Shown: in pieces, positions 1-9,675 of the stretch
How the letters are laid out: every line of letters starts with the position of its first letter
Position numbering within the stretch: the first letter of the stretch is position 1
Assembly (NCBI GenBank): GCA_023431055.1
Contig: JAEYXX010000016.1
Location: forward strand, 1 to 19,872
DNA from: Pseudomonadota bacterium
GTDB lineage: Bacteria > Pseudomonadota > Gammaproteobacteria > Pseudomonadales > Pseudomonadaceae
Length of the DNA stretch: 19,872 nt
Direction of reading: 5' to 3'
The notes under the pieces: generated by a model
The model's input: only the letters and a program-made list of their open reading frames with translations
What the model was told of the DNA's origin: nothing
Database searches by the model: none
Translations under genes and position numbers: made by a program

Positions 1-521
<521 letters not shown>

Positions 522-547
522 TTAGGCAGTGACTCGGGGTGCGCCGA

Positions 548-889
548 TCAGAAGATCAGCACGAAGGTCTTGCGTACAGTTTCTTGTATGTCCCAGATAC
601 CGGTTGTATTGGCCGGCATCATCAGCGCATCGCCGGCGCGGATCTCGATCGGCTCGCCGCCGTCCGGGGTGAAGGTGCAGCGCCCGGCAATGAAGTGGCA
701 GAACTCCTGCTGCACGATCTGCCGGCGCCAGCGACCGGGGCTGCACTCCCACACGCCGGCCTCGACGCCATCGGCGCGCTCGACACTGTGGGTGCGGGTC
801 AGCGCATGCGGTTCGCCCAGCGGCACGGCCACCGGATTGACCTCGTCCAAGGCCAGCTCGGCCGTGTTCTTGAAGTGGTCGATGCTCAT
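548..889 (-). CDS. Small cupin_3 (DUF861) domain protein
   Basis: A 113-residue single-domain protein. The core (WECSPGRWRRQ, then HFIAGRCTFTPDGGEPIEI, RAGDALMMPANTTGIWD, ending KTFVLIF) is the cupin_3 fold also found in EutQ-like and ureidoglycine aminohydrolase-like proteins. The usual cupin histidine cluster is weak: one His sits in the QEFCHFIAG segment, so metal binding is uncertain. Such proteins often sit beside PuuB-like oxidoreductases in pseudomonads; their reaction is not established. The ATG at 889 has a GGAGA site 5-6 bases upstream. An alternative ATG at 907 overlaps the stop of the upstream oxidoreductase as ATGA and has GGAAGG at about 9 bases, which would add six residues (MTAENP). 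Either way, coupling to the oxidoreductase is tight. Confidence 0.88.
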   Translation of the reverse strand: MSIDHFKNTAELALDEVNPVAVPLGEPHALTRTHSVERADGVEAGVWECSPGRWRRQIVQQEFCHFIAGRCTFTPDGGEPIEIRAGDALMMPANTTGIWDIQETVRKTFVLIF

Positions 890-903
890 CGGATTCTCCG
901 CAG

Positions 904-2307
904 TCATTTCATGAAACCTTCCATAAAGCCCGCCACGCTCTGGGCCAGACGGCGGCGCCAAGGCGCGCTGTGCGGATCGGCCAGCACCCGGTCCTCGTGC
1001 ACGAAGCTCTGGATGATGGCGTTGTAGCCGAGCCAGCGGCACGGCTCCGGCTCCCAGCCAGGCAGGCGCTCCAGGCGCGAATCGCTGTACACCCAGGGCT
1101 GCTGGGTCAGTTCGCTGTCCCGACCGAGAATGAGATCGGCCAGGGTACGCCCGCCCAGGTTGCTGGCACCTACACCCTCGCCGCCGTAGCCGCCAGACAA
1201 CGCGATGCGGTTGCGTGAGTCACGCAGCATGTGCGGCTGGAAGCGCCGCGCCATGCCCAGATTGCCGCCCCAGGAGTGGCTGAAGCGCACGTTGCGCAGT
1301 TGCGGGAAGATTGCCCCCATCAAATAGCGGCGCAGGCCCAGTTCTTCTTCGGTGAGGTTGAAATCGCTGCGCAGACGTCCACCAAAGCGATAACCGCCGC
1401 GTGCGCCGAAGATCAGACGATCATCGAGGCTGCGCTGGCCATAGGTGACCTGACGGCTGAATTCACTGAACGCCTGCCCCCGCTCCAGGCCGATACCGGC
1501 CCAGACATCCGCCGGTAGTGGCTCGGTGGCCACGATCAGGCTCTGCACCGGCAACTGGTGATTGCCCAGCGGCGACAAGGTGGCCGCATAGCCCTCGATG
1601 GCCGGCACCACCCAATCGGCCGTGACACGAGCCTGTGCCGTGCGCACCTGGCCTGGCTGCCAGTCGATCACCGGACTGCGCTCGTAGAGCTCGACGCCCA
1701 TGTCTTCGACGCAACGCGCCAGGCCCCGCACCAGCTTGGCAGGCTGAATGGTCGCGCAATGCGGGCTGTACAGCGCACCGTAGGCATTGGCGATACGCAG
1801 TTGCGCGGCCAGCTCGCTCGGTGACAGCCAGCGGTAATCGTCTTCACCCAGGCCCAGCTCGCGCAAGTGCTCGAGGAAATCGCGCAGGCGCACTTCCTGC
1901 TCCGGATAGCGCGTGGCGCAATACAGCACGCCGCCCTTGCGCAGGTCACAGTCGATGCCTTCGCGGGCCACCATCGCGGCTACTTCGTCGGGAATAGCGT
2001 GCAGCAGATCGAAGGATGCCTTGCGCGCGGCAGACGGCCGAGCACCCAGCAGACGATCCTCACCGAGCAGGTTACCCATCAGCCAGCCGCCGTTACGCCC
2101 GGAAGCGCCGAAACCGGCCGTCTCGGCCTCCAATATCACCACCCGCAGCTGCGGCGCCTGGCGCTTGAGGTAATAGGCCGTCCACAGGCCGGTATAGCCG
2201 GCGCCGATGATGGCTACGTCTGCCTGAATATCGTGCTGCAGGCTGGGCCGCGCCTGCAGTGGATCATCGAGCTGATCCATCCACAGGCTGATGTTGCGCC
2301 AGTTCAT
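904..2307 (-). CDS. FAD-dependent amine oxidoreductase, gamma-glutamylputrescine oxidase (PuuB/PauB) type
   Basis: 467 residues, DAO family. The dinucleotide-binding motif is IIGAGYTGLW at residues 33-42, followed by a conserved GFGASGRNGGW segment, and the C-terminal FAD-contact region contains SGGYGGEGVGASNLGGR. The N-terminus (NWRNISLWMDQLDDP) resembles the PuuB/PauB group, which oxidises gamma-glutamylated polyamines to aldehydes with release of H2O2 and ammonia. The polyamine binding-protein gene two genes downstream supports this role. The start is the ATG at 2307 because ACGGAGG lies 5 bases upstream; an in-frame ATG at 2322 lacks such a site. Pseudomonas carries several pauB paralogues, so I do not assign a number. 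Other DAO amine or betaine oxidases remain possible. Confidence 0.9.
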   Translation of the reverse strand: MNWRNISLWMDQLDDPLQARPSLQHDIQADVAIIGAGYTGLWTAYYLKRQAPQLRVVILEAETAGFGASGRNGGWLMGNLLGEDRLLGARPSAARKASFDLLHAIPDEVAAMVAREGIDCDLRKGGVLYCATRYPEQEVRLRDFLEHLRELGLGEDDYRWLSPSELAAQLRIANAYGALYSPHCATIQPAKLVRGLARCVEDMGVELYERSPVIDWQPGQVRTAQARVTADWVVPAIEGYAATLSPLGNHQLPVQSLIVATEPLPADVWAGIGLERGQAFSEFSRQVTYGQRSLDDRLIFGARGGYRFGGRLRSDFNLTEEELGLRRYLMGAIFPQLRNVRFSHSWGGNLGMARRFQPHMLRDSRNRIALSGGYGGEGVGASNLGGRTLADLILGRDSELTQQPWVYSDSRLERLPGWEPEPCRWLGYNAIIQSFVHEDRVLADPHSAPWRRRLAQSVAGFMEGFMK

Positions 2308-2352
2308 CCATGCCTCCGTCATCGGTTGATGACGCAAGGCTAGTAGTGGCGA

Positions 2353-3174
2353 TCAGGTGCTGTCTTGCGTGCGTGCCCGCGAGGAAATTTCCTTGAGATA
2401 AGCCTTCGGCGACAGCCCGGTGTAGCGCTTGAAACAGCTGTAGAACGCCGACAAGGAATTGAAACCTGAGGCAAAGGCCAGTTCGTCGATACGTTTCAGG
2501 TCACTACCCGCCTGCAGGCCATCGAGCAGGTACTGCAGGCGAGCGCGATTGACGTAGCGATAGAAGCTTTCGCCGAGCACCTGGTTGAGCAGATGGGAAA
2601 TCTGGTTGCGGCTGTAGCCGGTCGCCGCGGCCACCTGCTGCAGGTCCAGCTCCGGGTCGAGAAATGGCCGGCTGCGCTGGAAATAATCCTGAAGATCCTG
2701 CGCCAGTTGCCCGAGCTGACGCGTCGACAGCCCCAGACGGCTGATCGCCGGGCGCGAAGTGGCGGTTTCGCCGGCGCCACGGGCCTCATGCACCAGGGTG
2801 GCGTATTCGTTGATGCGCCAGATCAGCCCATCACGCACGGTGATGGCCTCGCCGGTGCGAAACGACACCAGACCGTCCCCGCCCAGCAGGCTGGTGCGAT
2901 ACTGGATGAAGGCCGTATGACCATCGATGCGAATACGGTCGACGTGCTCCAACAGCTCACCCGGGCGGCGCGGCAGGTTGGCCTCGACGTATTCGCGCAA
3001 GTCGGCCAGGCGCATGCACCGCTGCTGATAGAAATCGTTGTATTCGATATCCGGGTGGTACAGCGCCAGCACCGCTTCGAGGTCGCGGTGCTTCCAGCTC
3101 AGGTGATAGCGCAGGATGGTTTCGCGAGTGCGCTCGGTCTGCGCGGCATCGTCGGCAAAAAGATCGTCAGGCAT
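2353..3174 (-). CDS. AraC-family regulator with N-terminal NTF2/SnoaL-like domain
   Basis: 273 residues. Residues about 15-130 form an NTF2/SnoaL-like cone: LRYHLSWKHRDLEAVLALYH, then YNDFYQQRC, and INEYATLVHEA near its end. Residues about 172-262 form an AraC DNA-binding domain with two helix-turn-helix units, VAAATGYSRNQISHLL and IDELAFASGFNSLSAFYSCF, closed by the family signature FKRYTGLSPKAYL. NTF2-like domains usually bind small hydrophobic or polar ligands, so this is likely a ligand-sensing activator; most AraC proteins use a cupin or other sensor instead. It ends 45 bp before the oxidoreductase on the same strand and probably controls the cluster, itself included. The ATG at 3174 has no strong ribosome site, which makes the start less certain. 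The ligand is unknown. Confidence 0.9.
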   Translation of the reverse strand: MPDDLFADDAAQTERTRETILRYHLSWKHRDLEAVLALYHPDIEYNDFYQQRCMRLADLREYVEANLPRRPGELLEHVDRIRIDGHTAFIQYRTSLLGGDGLVSFRTGEAITVRDGLIWRINEYATLVHEARGAGETATSRPAISRLGLSTRQLGQLAQDLQDYFQRSRPFLDPELDLQQVAAATGYSRNQISHLLNQVLGESFYRYVNRARLQYLLDGLQAGSDLKRIDELAFASGFNSLSAFYSCFKRYTGLSPKAYLKEISSRARTQDST

Positions 3175-3238
3175 GGTCGGCGTCGGTGGTCAGCGCCCGG
3201 GCAGATTGCCTGATTGGCGGAAGCCAGCCTAGCCCCTC

Positions 3239-3267
3239 GTGCTGCCTGGCGGGTTGCGGACTATGCT
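3239..3267 (+). promoter_or_regulatory. Candidate sigma-70 promoter of the DUF2970 gene
   Basis: GTGCTG and TATGCT are separated by 17 bp, 24 bp before the start codon of the DUF2970 gene. The -35 box is poor and the -10 box fair. The gap between the divergent AraC gene and DUF2970 must hold starts for both directions. Confidence 0.3.
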
Positions 3268-3291
3268 TGCAGCAGCGAAGGAGAGACCGAC

Positions 3292-3519
3292 ATGACAGAT
3301 CAGGACAAAGATCCCCAGCAGGCCCCACTGACCCTGCGCGAAATGCTGCAGAGCGTGCTGGCGGCGGCGCTCGGCGTACAGAGCGGCAAGAACCGCAGCC
3401 GTGACTTCAGCCGCGGCAAACCCGGTCATTTCATTCTGCTCGGGATACTTTTCACTGCCTTGTTCGTGATCGTGCTGCTGGGCGCGGTAAAGCTGATCCT
3501 GCACATGGCGACCGGCTGA
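3292..3519 (+). CDS. DUF2970 small inner-membrane protein
   Basis: 75 residues. The N-terminal half is polar and carries the DUF2970 signature (LREMLQSVLAAALGVQSGKN, then RDFSRGKPGHF); residues 47-70 form one transmembrane helix. The ATG at 3292 follows AAGGAGAG with good spacing; a longer reading frame starting at 3214 has no such site. The function of DUF2970 proteins is unknown; they are common single-span proteins of beta- and gammaproteobacteria. The gene is divergent from the AraC regulator and meets the next gene head-on: its TGA at 3517-3519 lies back to back with the opposite stop in the palindrome TGATCA. Confidence 0.88.
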   Translation: MTDQDKDPQQAPLTLREMLQSVLAAALGVQSGKNRSRDFSRGKPGHFILLGILFTALFVIVLLGAVKLILHMATG

Positions 3520-4581
3520 TCAGTCCAGCAACGATGCAATCGAACAGTCATACCGCTGCAGCTGAGGCTGTGCCACCGCGCTGAACTGGCGAAAATCCAT
3601 TTCGATATCCGCCTGGCCGAGGCGGCTGAGCAGCCTCTGCGCCTGCTCCCTGTCGATGATGCGCAGCAGCCGCGCCTCCTGATCCTTGCCGCCGCGCTCG
3701 ATGAAGTCCAACCCGCGGGCGTGATCACTGAGCATCACCATGGCGCAGGCGCCCAGAAGGAAATGTCCGCTGGCCAGAACCTCGATCTGGCCGTCGATTC
3801 GCGCTTGCAGAACCCGCGCCGAGTTGTTCAGCGCAGCATAGTGCAACGCTCTGCCCTGCTCGCCGGCAGCGCGCATCACACCAAAGGCCATTGCATCGTT
3901 GGCGGACCAGATCAGGCTGACATTCGGGTAACGCGGCAACAGGCCGAGCGCCTGCTCATAGGCACGCTGCTCCTGCCACTCGCCATGCACCGCCTGCACC
4001 AGACGCACATGCGGCGCCTCGTTCAGCGCACGTTGCAAACCGGCCAGACGCAAGATCGATGACGGGGTTTGCTTGACTCCCGAGAATGCCAGCATCTCGG
4101 TCGGTTGCCCGCGGCTGAGCTGGAGCAGACTGCGCCCCATCAGGTAGCCCGCTTCCTCGTCGTTGGGCACCAGACTGCCCAGCCAGTTGCGGTGACGCTC
4201 GCGGCTGCCACCGATCAGGCTCTGCTGCTCATCGGTCAGCGTGCTGTGCAGCGCGAAAAGACGCACCTGGCTGCCTTCGAACAAACGCAGCAGTTCGGGC
4301 CCCAGGAACTGCTCGTTGGTGAAGATGAGGTAATCCGGATGCTCGCCCTGCAGGACCTGTCGGGCATTGCTCAGCATGCGCACAGGGTCGCGTTCAGCGT
4401 AAAGCACAGTCAGTTGCACGCCCAGATCGCCAGCGGCGTCACCCATATAAAGGGCGTAATCGCTCCAGAACGGCTCGTCGGAATAACCAGGATTGAGAAA
4501 CACCACCGACGGCGCGCGCGACTGCGCTGTCGCCAGTGCACAGCACAACAGTAACCCCAGGCCCAACACCCACCTGCTCAC
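3520..4581 (-). CDS. Periplasmic binding protein, type 1 sugar-binding-like, orphan
   Basis: 353 residues. The first 19 or so residues (RWVLGLGLLLCCALATA) form a signal peptide. The mature protein has the PBP type 1 pattern of RbsB-like proteins: VVFLNPGYSDEPFWSDYA at the start, YLIFTNEQF for the first-lobe strand, GSLVPNDEEAGYLMGR, a second-lobe WSANDAMAFGVM, and a final IDGQIEVLASGHFLLGACAM. It would bind a small ligand in the periplasm. No permease or ATPase is adjacent, so it may feed a sensor kinase or a cyclase rather than a transporter; that is inference. The start is GTG at 4581 behind GGGGAGGGG. It is convergent with DUF2970. Confidence 0.82.
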   Translation of the reverse strand: MSRWVLGLGLLLCCALATAQSRAPSVVFLNPGYSDEPFWSDYALYMGDAAGDLGVQLTVLYAERDPVRMLSNARQVLQGEHPDYLIFTNEQFLGPELLRLFEGSQVRLFALHSTLTDEQQSLIGGSRERHRNWLGSLVPNDEEAGYLMGRSLLQLSRGQPTEMLAFSGVKQTPSSILRLAGLQRALNEAPHVRLVQAVHGEWQEQRAYEQALGLLPRYPNVSLIWSANDAMAFGVMRAAGEQGRALHYAALNNSARVLQARIDGQIEVLASGHFLLGACAMVMLSDHARGLDFIERGGKDQEARLLRIIDREQAQRLLSRLGQADIEMDFRQFSAVAQPQLQRYDCSIASLLD

Positions 4582-4608
4582 GACGCCCCTCCCCGGTTGA
4601 CGGGGCGC

Positions 4609-4614
4609 AGTATA
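4609..4614 (-). promoter_or_regulatory. -10 box of the periplasmic binding-protein gene
   Basis: On the minus strand TATACT lies 28 bases before the GTG start, giving a short leader. The leader includes CCCCG-TCAAC-CGGGG, a hairpin that overlaps the GGGGAGGGG ribosome site. No good -35 box is seen. Confidence 0.4.
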
Positions 4615-4620
4615 GGGTGC

Positions 4621-4658
4621 AAATGGAAAAAGGCCGACCGCTAATGCGCGTCGGCCTT
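4621..4658 (-). terminator. Rho-independent terminator of the 37-residue peptide gene
   Basis: On the minus strand AAGGCCGAC (4658-4650) pairs perfectly with GTCGGCCTT (4638-4630), with an 11-base loop and a T-rich tail TTTCCATTT. It starts 5 bp after the peptide's stop codon. Confidence 0.8.
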
Positions 4659-4663
4659 CGCTC

Positions 4664-4777
4664 TCACTGCCCGCTGACCCAGAAAACCGCCGTGCCTACT
4701 GCAATCAGAATCAGGCAGAAGATCGCCCAGGCATCGATGACACTGTCGGAATTGTCCATATCGGTGTGCTCGCTCAT
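4664..4777 (-). CDS. 37-residue single-span membrane peptide
   Basis: The reading frame runs ATG to TGA and encodes MSEHTDMDNSDSVIDAW followed by a hydrophobic helix AIFCLILIAVGTAVFWV and the tail SGQ. The first 16 residues are acidic and polar, so the peptide should sit in the inner membrane by one helix at residues 17-33. Support for a real gene is structural: AGAGGGGGAG lies just before the ATG, a promoter-like pair lies at 4818-4846, and a perfect terminator follows the stop. It diverges from cysI, but no functional link is shown. I recognise no characterised family; comparison across Pseudomonas for conserved residues would decide. Confidence 0.75.
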   Translation of the reverse strand: MSEHTDMDNSDSVIDAWAIFCLILIAVGTAVFWVSGQ

Positions 4778-4817
4778 GGCTCCCCCTCTTCTTGTGATTG
4801 TGGGTGACGCACACTGT

Positions 4818-4846
4818 ATTTAAGACCAGCCTCGGCATTGGCTCAA
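4818..4846 (-). promoter_or_regulatory. Candidate sigma-70 promoter of the 37-residue peptide gene
   Basis: On the minus strand TTGAGC and TTAAAT are separated by exactly 17 bp, and the -10 box ends 40 bp before the start codon. Confidence 0.5.
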
Positions 4847-4857
4847 ACCATCTGGTT

Positions 4858-4926
4858 ATGCTTTAGGGCGGTCTTATTCCTTAAAGCTAGGTTTATATAT
4901 TCAAACATCACTTTTACGCATAAACC
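4858..4926 (+). promoter_or_regulatory. AT-rich control region of cysI with an inverted repeat
   Basis: This stretch is far richer in A and T than its surroundings. It contains TATATT at 4896-4901 as a possible -10 box without a good -35 box, as expected for an activated promoter. GGTTTAT (4890-4896) and ATAAACC (4920-4926) form a perfect 7-bp inverted repeat, 30 bp centre to centre, around the likely transcription start. CysB is the known activator of cys genes in related bacteria; CysB binding here is inference. Confidence 0.5.
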
Positions 4927-5011
4927 TGAGCTGGTATCGTGCCCCGGCTCCTCGGGAGTGCGCGGCCGTGCGCGCTGATTGGCAGTAAGTAGCCTGAAAA
5001 CAGGACCCTTC

Positions 5012-6653
<1,642 letters not shown>

Positions 6654-6670
<17 letters not shown>

Positions 6671-7151
6671 GAACGGCCAGGTGGTCGACGAAACCTGGCA
6701 CCTGCTGGCCAAGGACGTGACCCTGGACGTCATTCCCAACTGCGACGACATCATCGTTCCGCTGAACCTGTGGCGCGAGCATGCCCATGCGCTGAAAGCC
6801 CGTGACGGCGGCCTCGGCGTATGGCTGGAAGCCGGTGACGAGATCGAGGAAATCGCCGATGACCTGGCGCATTTCCAGGTCATCGCCCTGGAGTTCCCGG
6901 CCTTCACCGATGGCCGTCACTCCTCCACCGCCTACCTGCTGCGCACCCGCTACGGCTACAAGGGCGAAGTCCGCGCCATCGGCGATGTACTGCGCGATCA
7001 GTTGTTCGCCCTCAAGCGCGTTGGCTTCGATGCCTTCGCCCTGCGCGCGGACAAGGACCCGTACGACGCCCTGAAGGCCTTCGAGGACTACAGCGAGGTC
7101 TACCAGGCTTCGGCCGATCAGCCGCAACCGCTGTTCCGTCGCCGCGCCTGA
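6654..7151 (+). CDS. DUF934 protein, sulfite-reductase-associated
   Basis: 165 residues matching the DUF934 pattern: MQRIIKNGQVVDETWHLL at the start, then VIPNCDDIIVPLNLWREH, FPAFTDGRHSSTAYLLR and GEVRAIGDVLRDQLFALKR. The family is almost always found right after cysI-like genes in proteobacteria; its role is unproven, with a helper function in sulfite reduction or electron supply as a common guess. The ATG at 6654 lies inside the cysI end, with AAGGAGCG upstream, so the two genes are translationally coupled and share one transcript. The strong terminator 22 bp after the stop closes the two-gene operon. Confidence 0.92.
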
Positions 7152-7173
7152 TCAGCGCTTACAGAAGCGACCG

Positions 7174-7205
7174 AAACGCCCCGACTGGTTCGGGGCGTTT
7201 TGCTT
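7174..7205 (+). terminator. Rho-independent terminator of cysI-DUF934
   Basis: AAACGCCCCGA (7174-7184) pairs perfectly with TCGGGGCGTTT (7190-7200) over a 5-base loop, followed by TGCTT. It serves the upstream operon. Confidence 0.88.
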
Positions 7206-7291
7206 TGCGTGGACCGCTCAGGCAATTGGGTCGAACCGCGCCGCGCCAGTGAAGTCGGACTCTATAAGCCCATCGCTTAGGGAGTACCGCC

Positions 7292-7690
7292 ATGAAACAT
7301 GACTGGGACCTGATCGAACGCCTGCTGCACGAGGCGCAGAACTCCGCTGGCAAGCCCTTCGCCCCGCGTCGCTACGCCGAGGACTTGGCCGAAGAGCATG
7401 AGAACGCCGGCGAACCCGTGGACAATCTCGATCACCTGCGCGCCGAGGCCGCCCGCTACGAAGCGCGCCTGCTGCACAACGGCTTTATCGAGCCGCGCCC
7501 GGAAGAAGAAGGCGGCAACGGCGAGAACTTCATCCTCACCGCGCGCGGTGCGCAGCTTCTGAGCATGCTCGACAGCAGCATCCCCGGCAGCGAGCACCCG
7601 CGCGAAGTGCTCGACGAGGCTGGCGAAGCGGCGCTGACCCCCGAGGTAGTCGACCGTCTGGCACCCAAGGCCAATCTCGAGACCGGCTGA
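7292..7690 (+). CDS. Small DUF2513-like winged-helix protein
   Basis: 132 residues, acidic. It starts MKHDWDLIERLLHEAQN, like DUF2513 proteins, and continues with RAEAARYEARLLHNGFIE and FILTARGAQLLSML, a pattern of recognition helix plus wing seen in small winged-helix domains. The C-terminal tail (GSEHPREVLDEAGEAALTPE) looks extended and charged. The function is unknown; DNA binding would be a guess from the fold. GGGAG precedes the ATG. The gene is monocistronic, bounded by the terminators at 7174 and 7711, and convergent with the helicase gene. Pseudomonas homologues probably exist but the exact family needs a profile search. Confidence 0.75.
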   Translation: MKHDWDLIERLLHEAQNSAGKPFAPRRYAEDLAEEHENAGEPVDNLDHLRAEAARYEARLLHNGFIEPRPEEEGGNGENFILTARGAQLLSMLDSSIPGSEHPREVLDEAGEAALTPEVVDRLAPKANLETG

Positions 7691-7710
7691 CAGGGCGGCG
7701 CAGAAACGAA

Positions 7711-7744
7711 AACGCCGCGCCCTGTATGGGGCGCGGCGTTATTT
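7711..7744. terminator. Bidirectional terminator between the DUF2513-like gene and deaD
   Basis: AACGCCGCGCCC (7711-7722) pairs perfectly with GGGCGCGGCGTT (7729-7740) over a 6-base loop. The plus-strand tail is ATTT; on the minus strand the tail is TTCGTTT, so both convergent genes can use it. Confidence 0.88.
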
Positions 7745-7775
7745 GATCCTGTGGCAAGGCATCAAGCCTGCCGGA

Positions 7776-9458
7776 TCAATCCTCGCGGTAGCGACGCAGT
7801 TTCAGCGCCTTGCCGGCCACACGGGTGTCTTTCAGTTTGCCGAGCAGACGGTCCAGGCCATCTTCCGGCAGCTCGACCAGGCTGAAGGTCTCGCGGATCT
7901 GGATACGACCGATGGCTTCGCGAGCCAGGCCGCCCTCGTTGAGGATGGCGCCCAGCAGGTTCTTCGCGGCGATGCCGTCGCGAGTGCCCAGCGCGGTGCG
8001 GCAGCGCACACGGCCTTCGGCCAGCGGCATTGGCGCACGACGCTCACGGTATTCACCGCGCTCACCGCCACGATCACCATCACGCTCGCGACGCTCACGC
8101 GGTGCACCGCCAACGCCCGGCACCAGCGGCTGCTCGCGCTCGACGCTGGCCAGATCCAGCGCCTGACCGTTGGTGGCCTTTTTCAGCAACGCAGCGGCCA
8201 GAGCACGCGGGCTGCAGCCGATGTCGGCGGTCAGACGGTCGAGCAGATCGCCATGACTGGCTTCGGCATCAGCCACCAGCGGCGCCAGGCTGCTGGTCAG
8301 CTTCTTGATGCGGGCATCGAGCACCTGTTGGGCGTTCGGCAGCTTGACCTCGCCCACCTTCTGCCCGGTGACACGCTCGATCACCTGCAGCATGCGGCGC
8401 TCGCGCGGGGTCACCAGCAACAGCGCACGGCCATCGCGACCGGCGCGGCCGGTACGGCCGATACGGTGCACGTAGGATTCCGGGTCGTACGGCATGTCGA
8501 CGTTGAACACGTGAGTGATGCGCGGCACGTCGATACCACGGGCGGCGACGTCCGTGGCGACGACGATGTCCAGACGACCGTCCTTGAGCGACTCGATCAC
8601 GCGCTCGCGCTGGTTCTGGGCGATGTCGCCGTTCAGCGCAGCGGCTTTGAAGCCTTTGGCTTCCAGCGCGGAAGCCAGATCCAGAGTGGCCTGCTTGGTG
8701 CGCACGAAGGCGATCAGCGCGTCGAAATCCTCGACTTCCAGCAGACGCAGCACGGCGTTGGTCTTCTGATCGGCGTGGATCATCAGGTGCGCCTGCTCGA
8801 TGCGCGAGACGGTCTGGGTCTTGGCCGCGATCTTGATGTGCTGCGGCTCGCGCAGGTGCTTCTCGGCGATGGCGCGGATCGAATGCGGCAGCGTGGCGGA
8901 GAACAGCACGCTCTGGCGGCTTTCCGGCATGGCTTCGAAGATGATTTCCAGATCGTCCATGAAGCCCAGCTTGAGCATCTCGTCCGCTTCGTCGAGCACC
9001 AGGTGCTGAATGGTGGACAGCACCTTCTCGTCACGACGCAGGTGGTCGACCAGGCGGCCCGGCGTGGCCACGATGATCTGCGCGCCCTGACGGATGGCCT
9101 TGAGCTGCGGGCCCATCGGCGCACCGCCATAGACGGCGACGACGTTAACGCCCGGCATCTGCTTGGAATAGGTTTCGAAGGCGGTGGCCACCTGCAGGGC
9201 CAGCTCGCGAGTCGGAGCGAGGATCAGCACCTGCGGCTCGCGCTTGGCCGGGTCGATCTTGCTCAGCAGCGGCAGCGCGAAGGCTGCGGTCTTGCCGGTG
9301 CCGGTCTGCGCCTGGCCGATCATGTCGTGGCCGGCGAGGATCACCGGAATGGCCTGCGACTGGATCGGGGACGGCTCTTCGTAACCGACGGCGGTCAGAG
9401 CGGCGAGAATATTGGGGTGAAGTCCGAGCGCGGCGAAGCCGCCGATTTCCTGGGTCAT
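7776..9458 (-). CDS. deaD: DEAD-box ATP-dependent RNA helicase, DeaD/CsdA type
   Basis: 560 residues with all helicase motifs in order: Q motif (GYEEPSPIQSQAIP, about residues 25-38), motif I AQTGTGKT (50-57), PTRELA (82-87), TPGR (132-135), DEAD at 156-159, SAT at 187-189, and motif VI HRIGRTGRAGR (331-341). After a basic Arg/Gly-rich linker at about 452-474 comes a DbpA-like RNA-binding domain at about 482-556. DeaD proteins unwind RNA and help ribosome assembly and mRNA decay, especially in the cold. The ATG at 9458 follows GAGGCAG. It has a long leader of about 210 nt. The strong DbpA domain match leaves DbpA itself as an alternative, but the linker and length favour DeaD. Confidence 0.93.
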   Translation of the reverse strand: MTQEIGGFAALGLHPNILAALTAVGYEEPSPIQSQAIPVILAGHDMIGQAQTGTGKTAAFALPLLSKIDPAKREPQVLILAPTRELALQVATAFETYSKQMPGVNVVAVYGGAPMGPQLKAIRQGAQIIVATPGRLVDHLRRDEKVLSTIQHLVLDEADEMLKLGFMDDLEIIFEAMPESRQSVLFSATLPHSIRAIAEKHLREPQHIKIAAKTQTVSRIEQAHLMIHADQKTNAVLRLLEVEDFDALIAFVRTKQATLDLASALEAKGFKAAALNGDIAQNQRERVIESLKDGRLDIVVATDVAARGIDVPRITHVFNVDMPYDPESYVHRIGRTGRAGRDGRALLLVTPRERRMLQVIERVTGQKVGEVKLPNAQQVLDARIKKLTSSLAPLVADAEASHGDLLDRLTADIGCSPRALAAALLKKATNGQALDLASVEREQPLVPGVGGAPRERRERDGDRGGERGEYRERRAPMPLAEGRVRCRTALGTRDGIAAKNLLGAILNEGGLAREAIGRIQIRETFSLVELPEDGLDRLLGKLKDTRVAGKALKLRRYRED

Positions 9459-9669
9459 GGGTCTGCCTCAAGTGCATCCGCAAAGACCCATGTTCCAAAG
9501 CTGCGCATGCCGTGTAAGACCTTGTGGGTCACCCTGGCAGCCTGGTCGGCGGGGATTTGCGAAAACGTGATGAAAGTGAATCGTCAAGGATAGTCCGCTG
9601 GGGACTGGCTGCCGGAAGTTAATTTCCCGGGCGAGTTGCACTACCTGAACGTGGCCAGAAAATTGGCCG
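9459..9669 (-). other. Long 5' leader of deaD
   Basis: No convincing gene lies in this part of the 330-base gap. If transcription starts from the -10 box at 9676-9681, the leader is about 210 nt. It includes a hairpin GGCCA-ATTTTC-TGGCC near its 5' end and a GTGACCCAC segment facing GTGGGT-like bases nearer the start codon. Long structured leaders are known for enterobacterial csdA/deaD and cold-shock mRNAs; a regulatory role here is inference. Confidence 0.4.
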
Positions 9670-9675
9670 GCGCGC

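Noticed and set aside
4641..4838. A 65-codon minus-strand frame overlapping the 37-residue peptide gene
   Set aside because: The composition is not protein-like and it lacks a ribosome site; the 37-codon frame has all signals.
7743..9593. A 616-codon open frame on the plus strand opposite deaD
   Set aside because: Antisense shadow of a certain DEAD-box helicase gene, with no start signal of its own.
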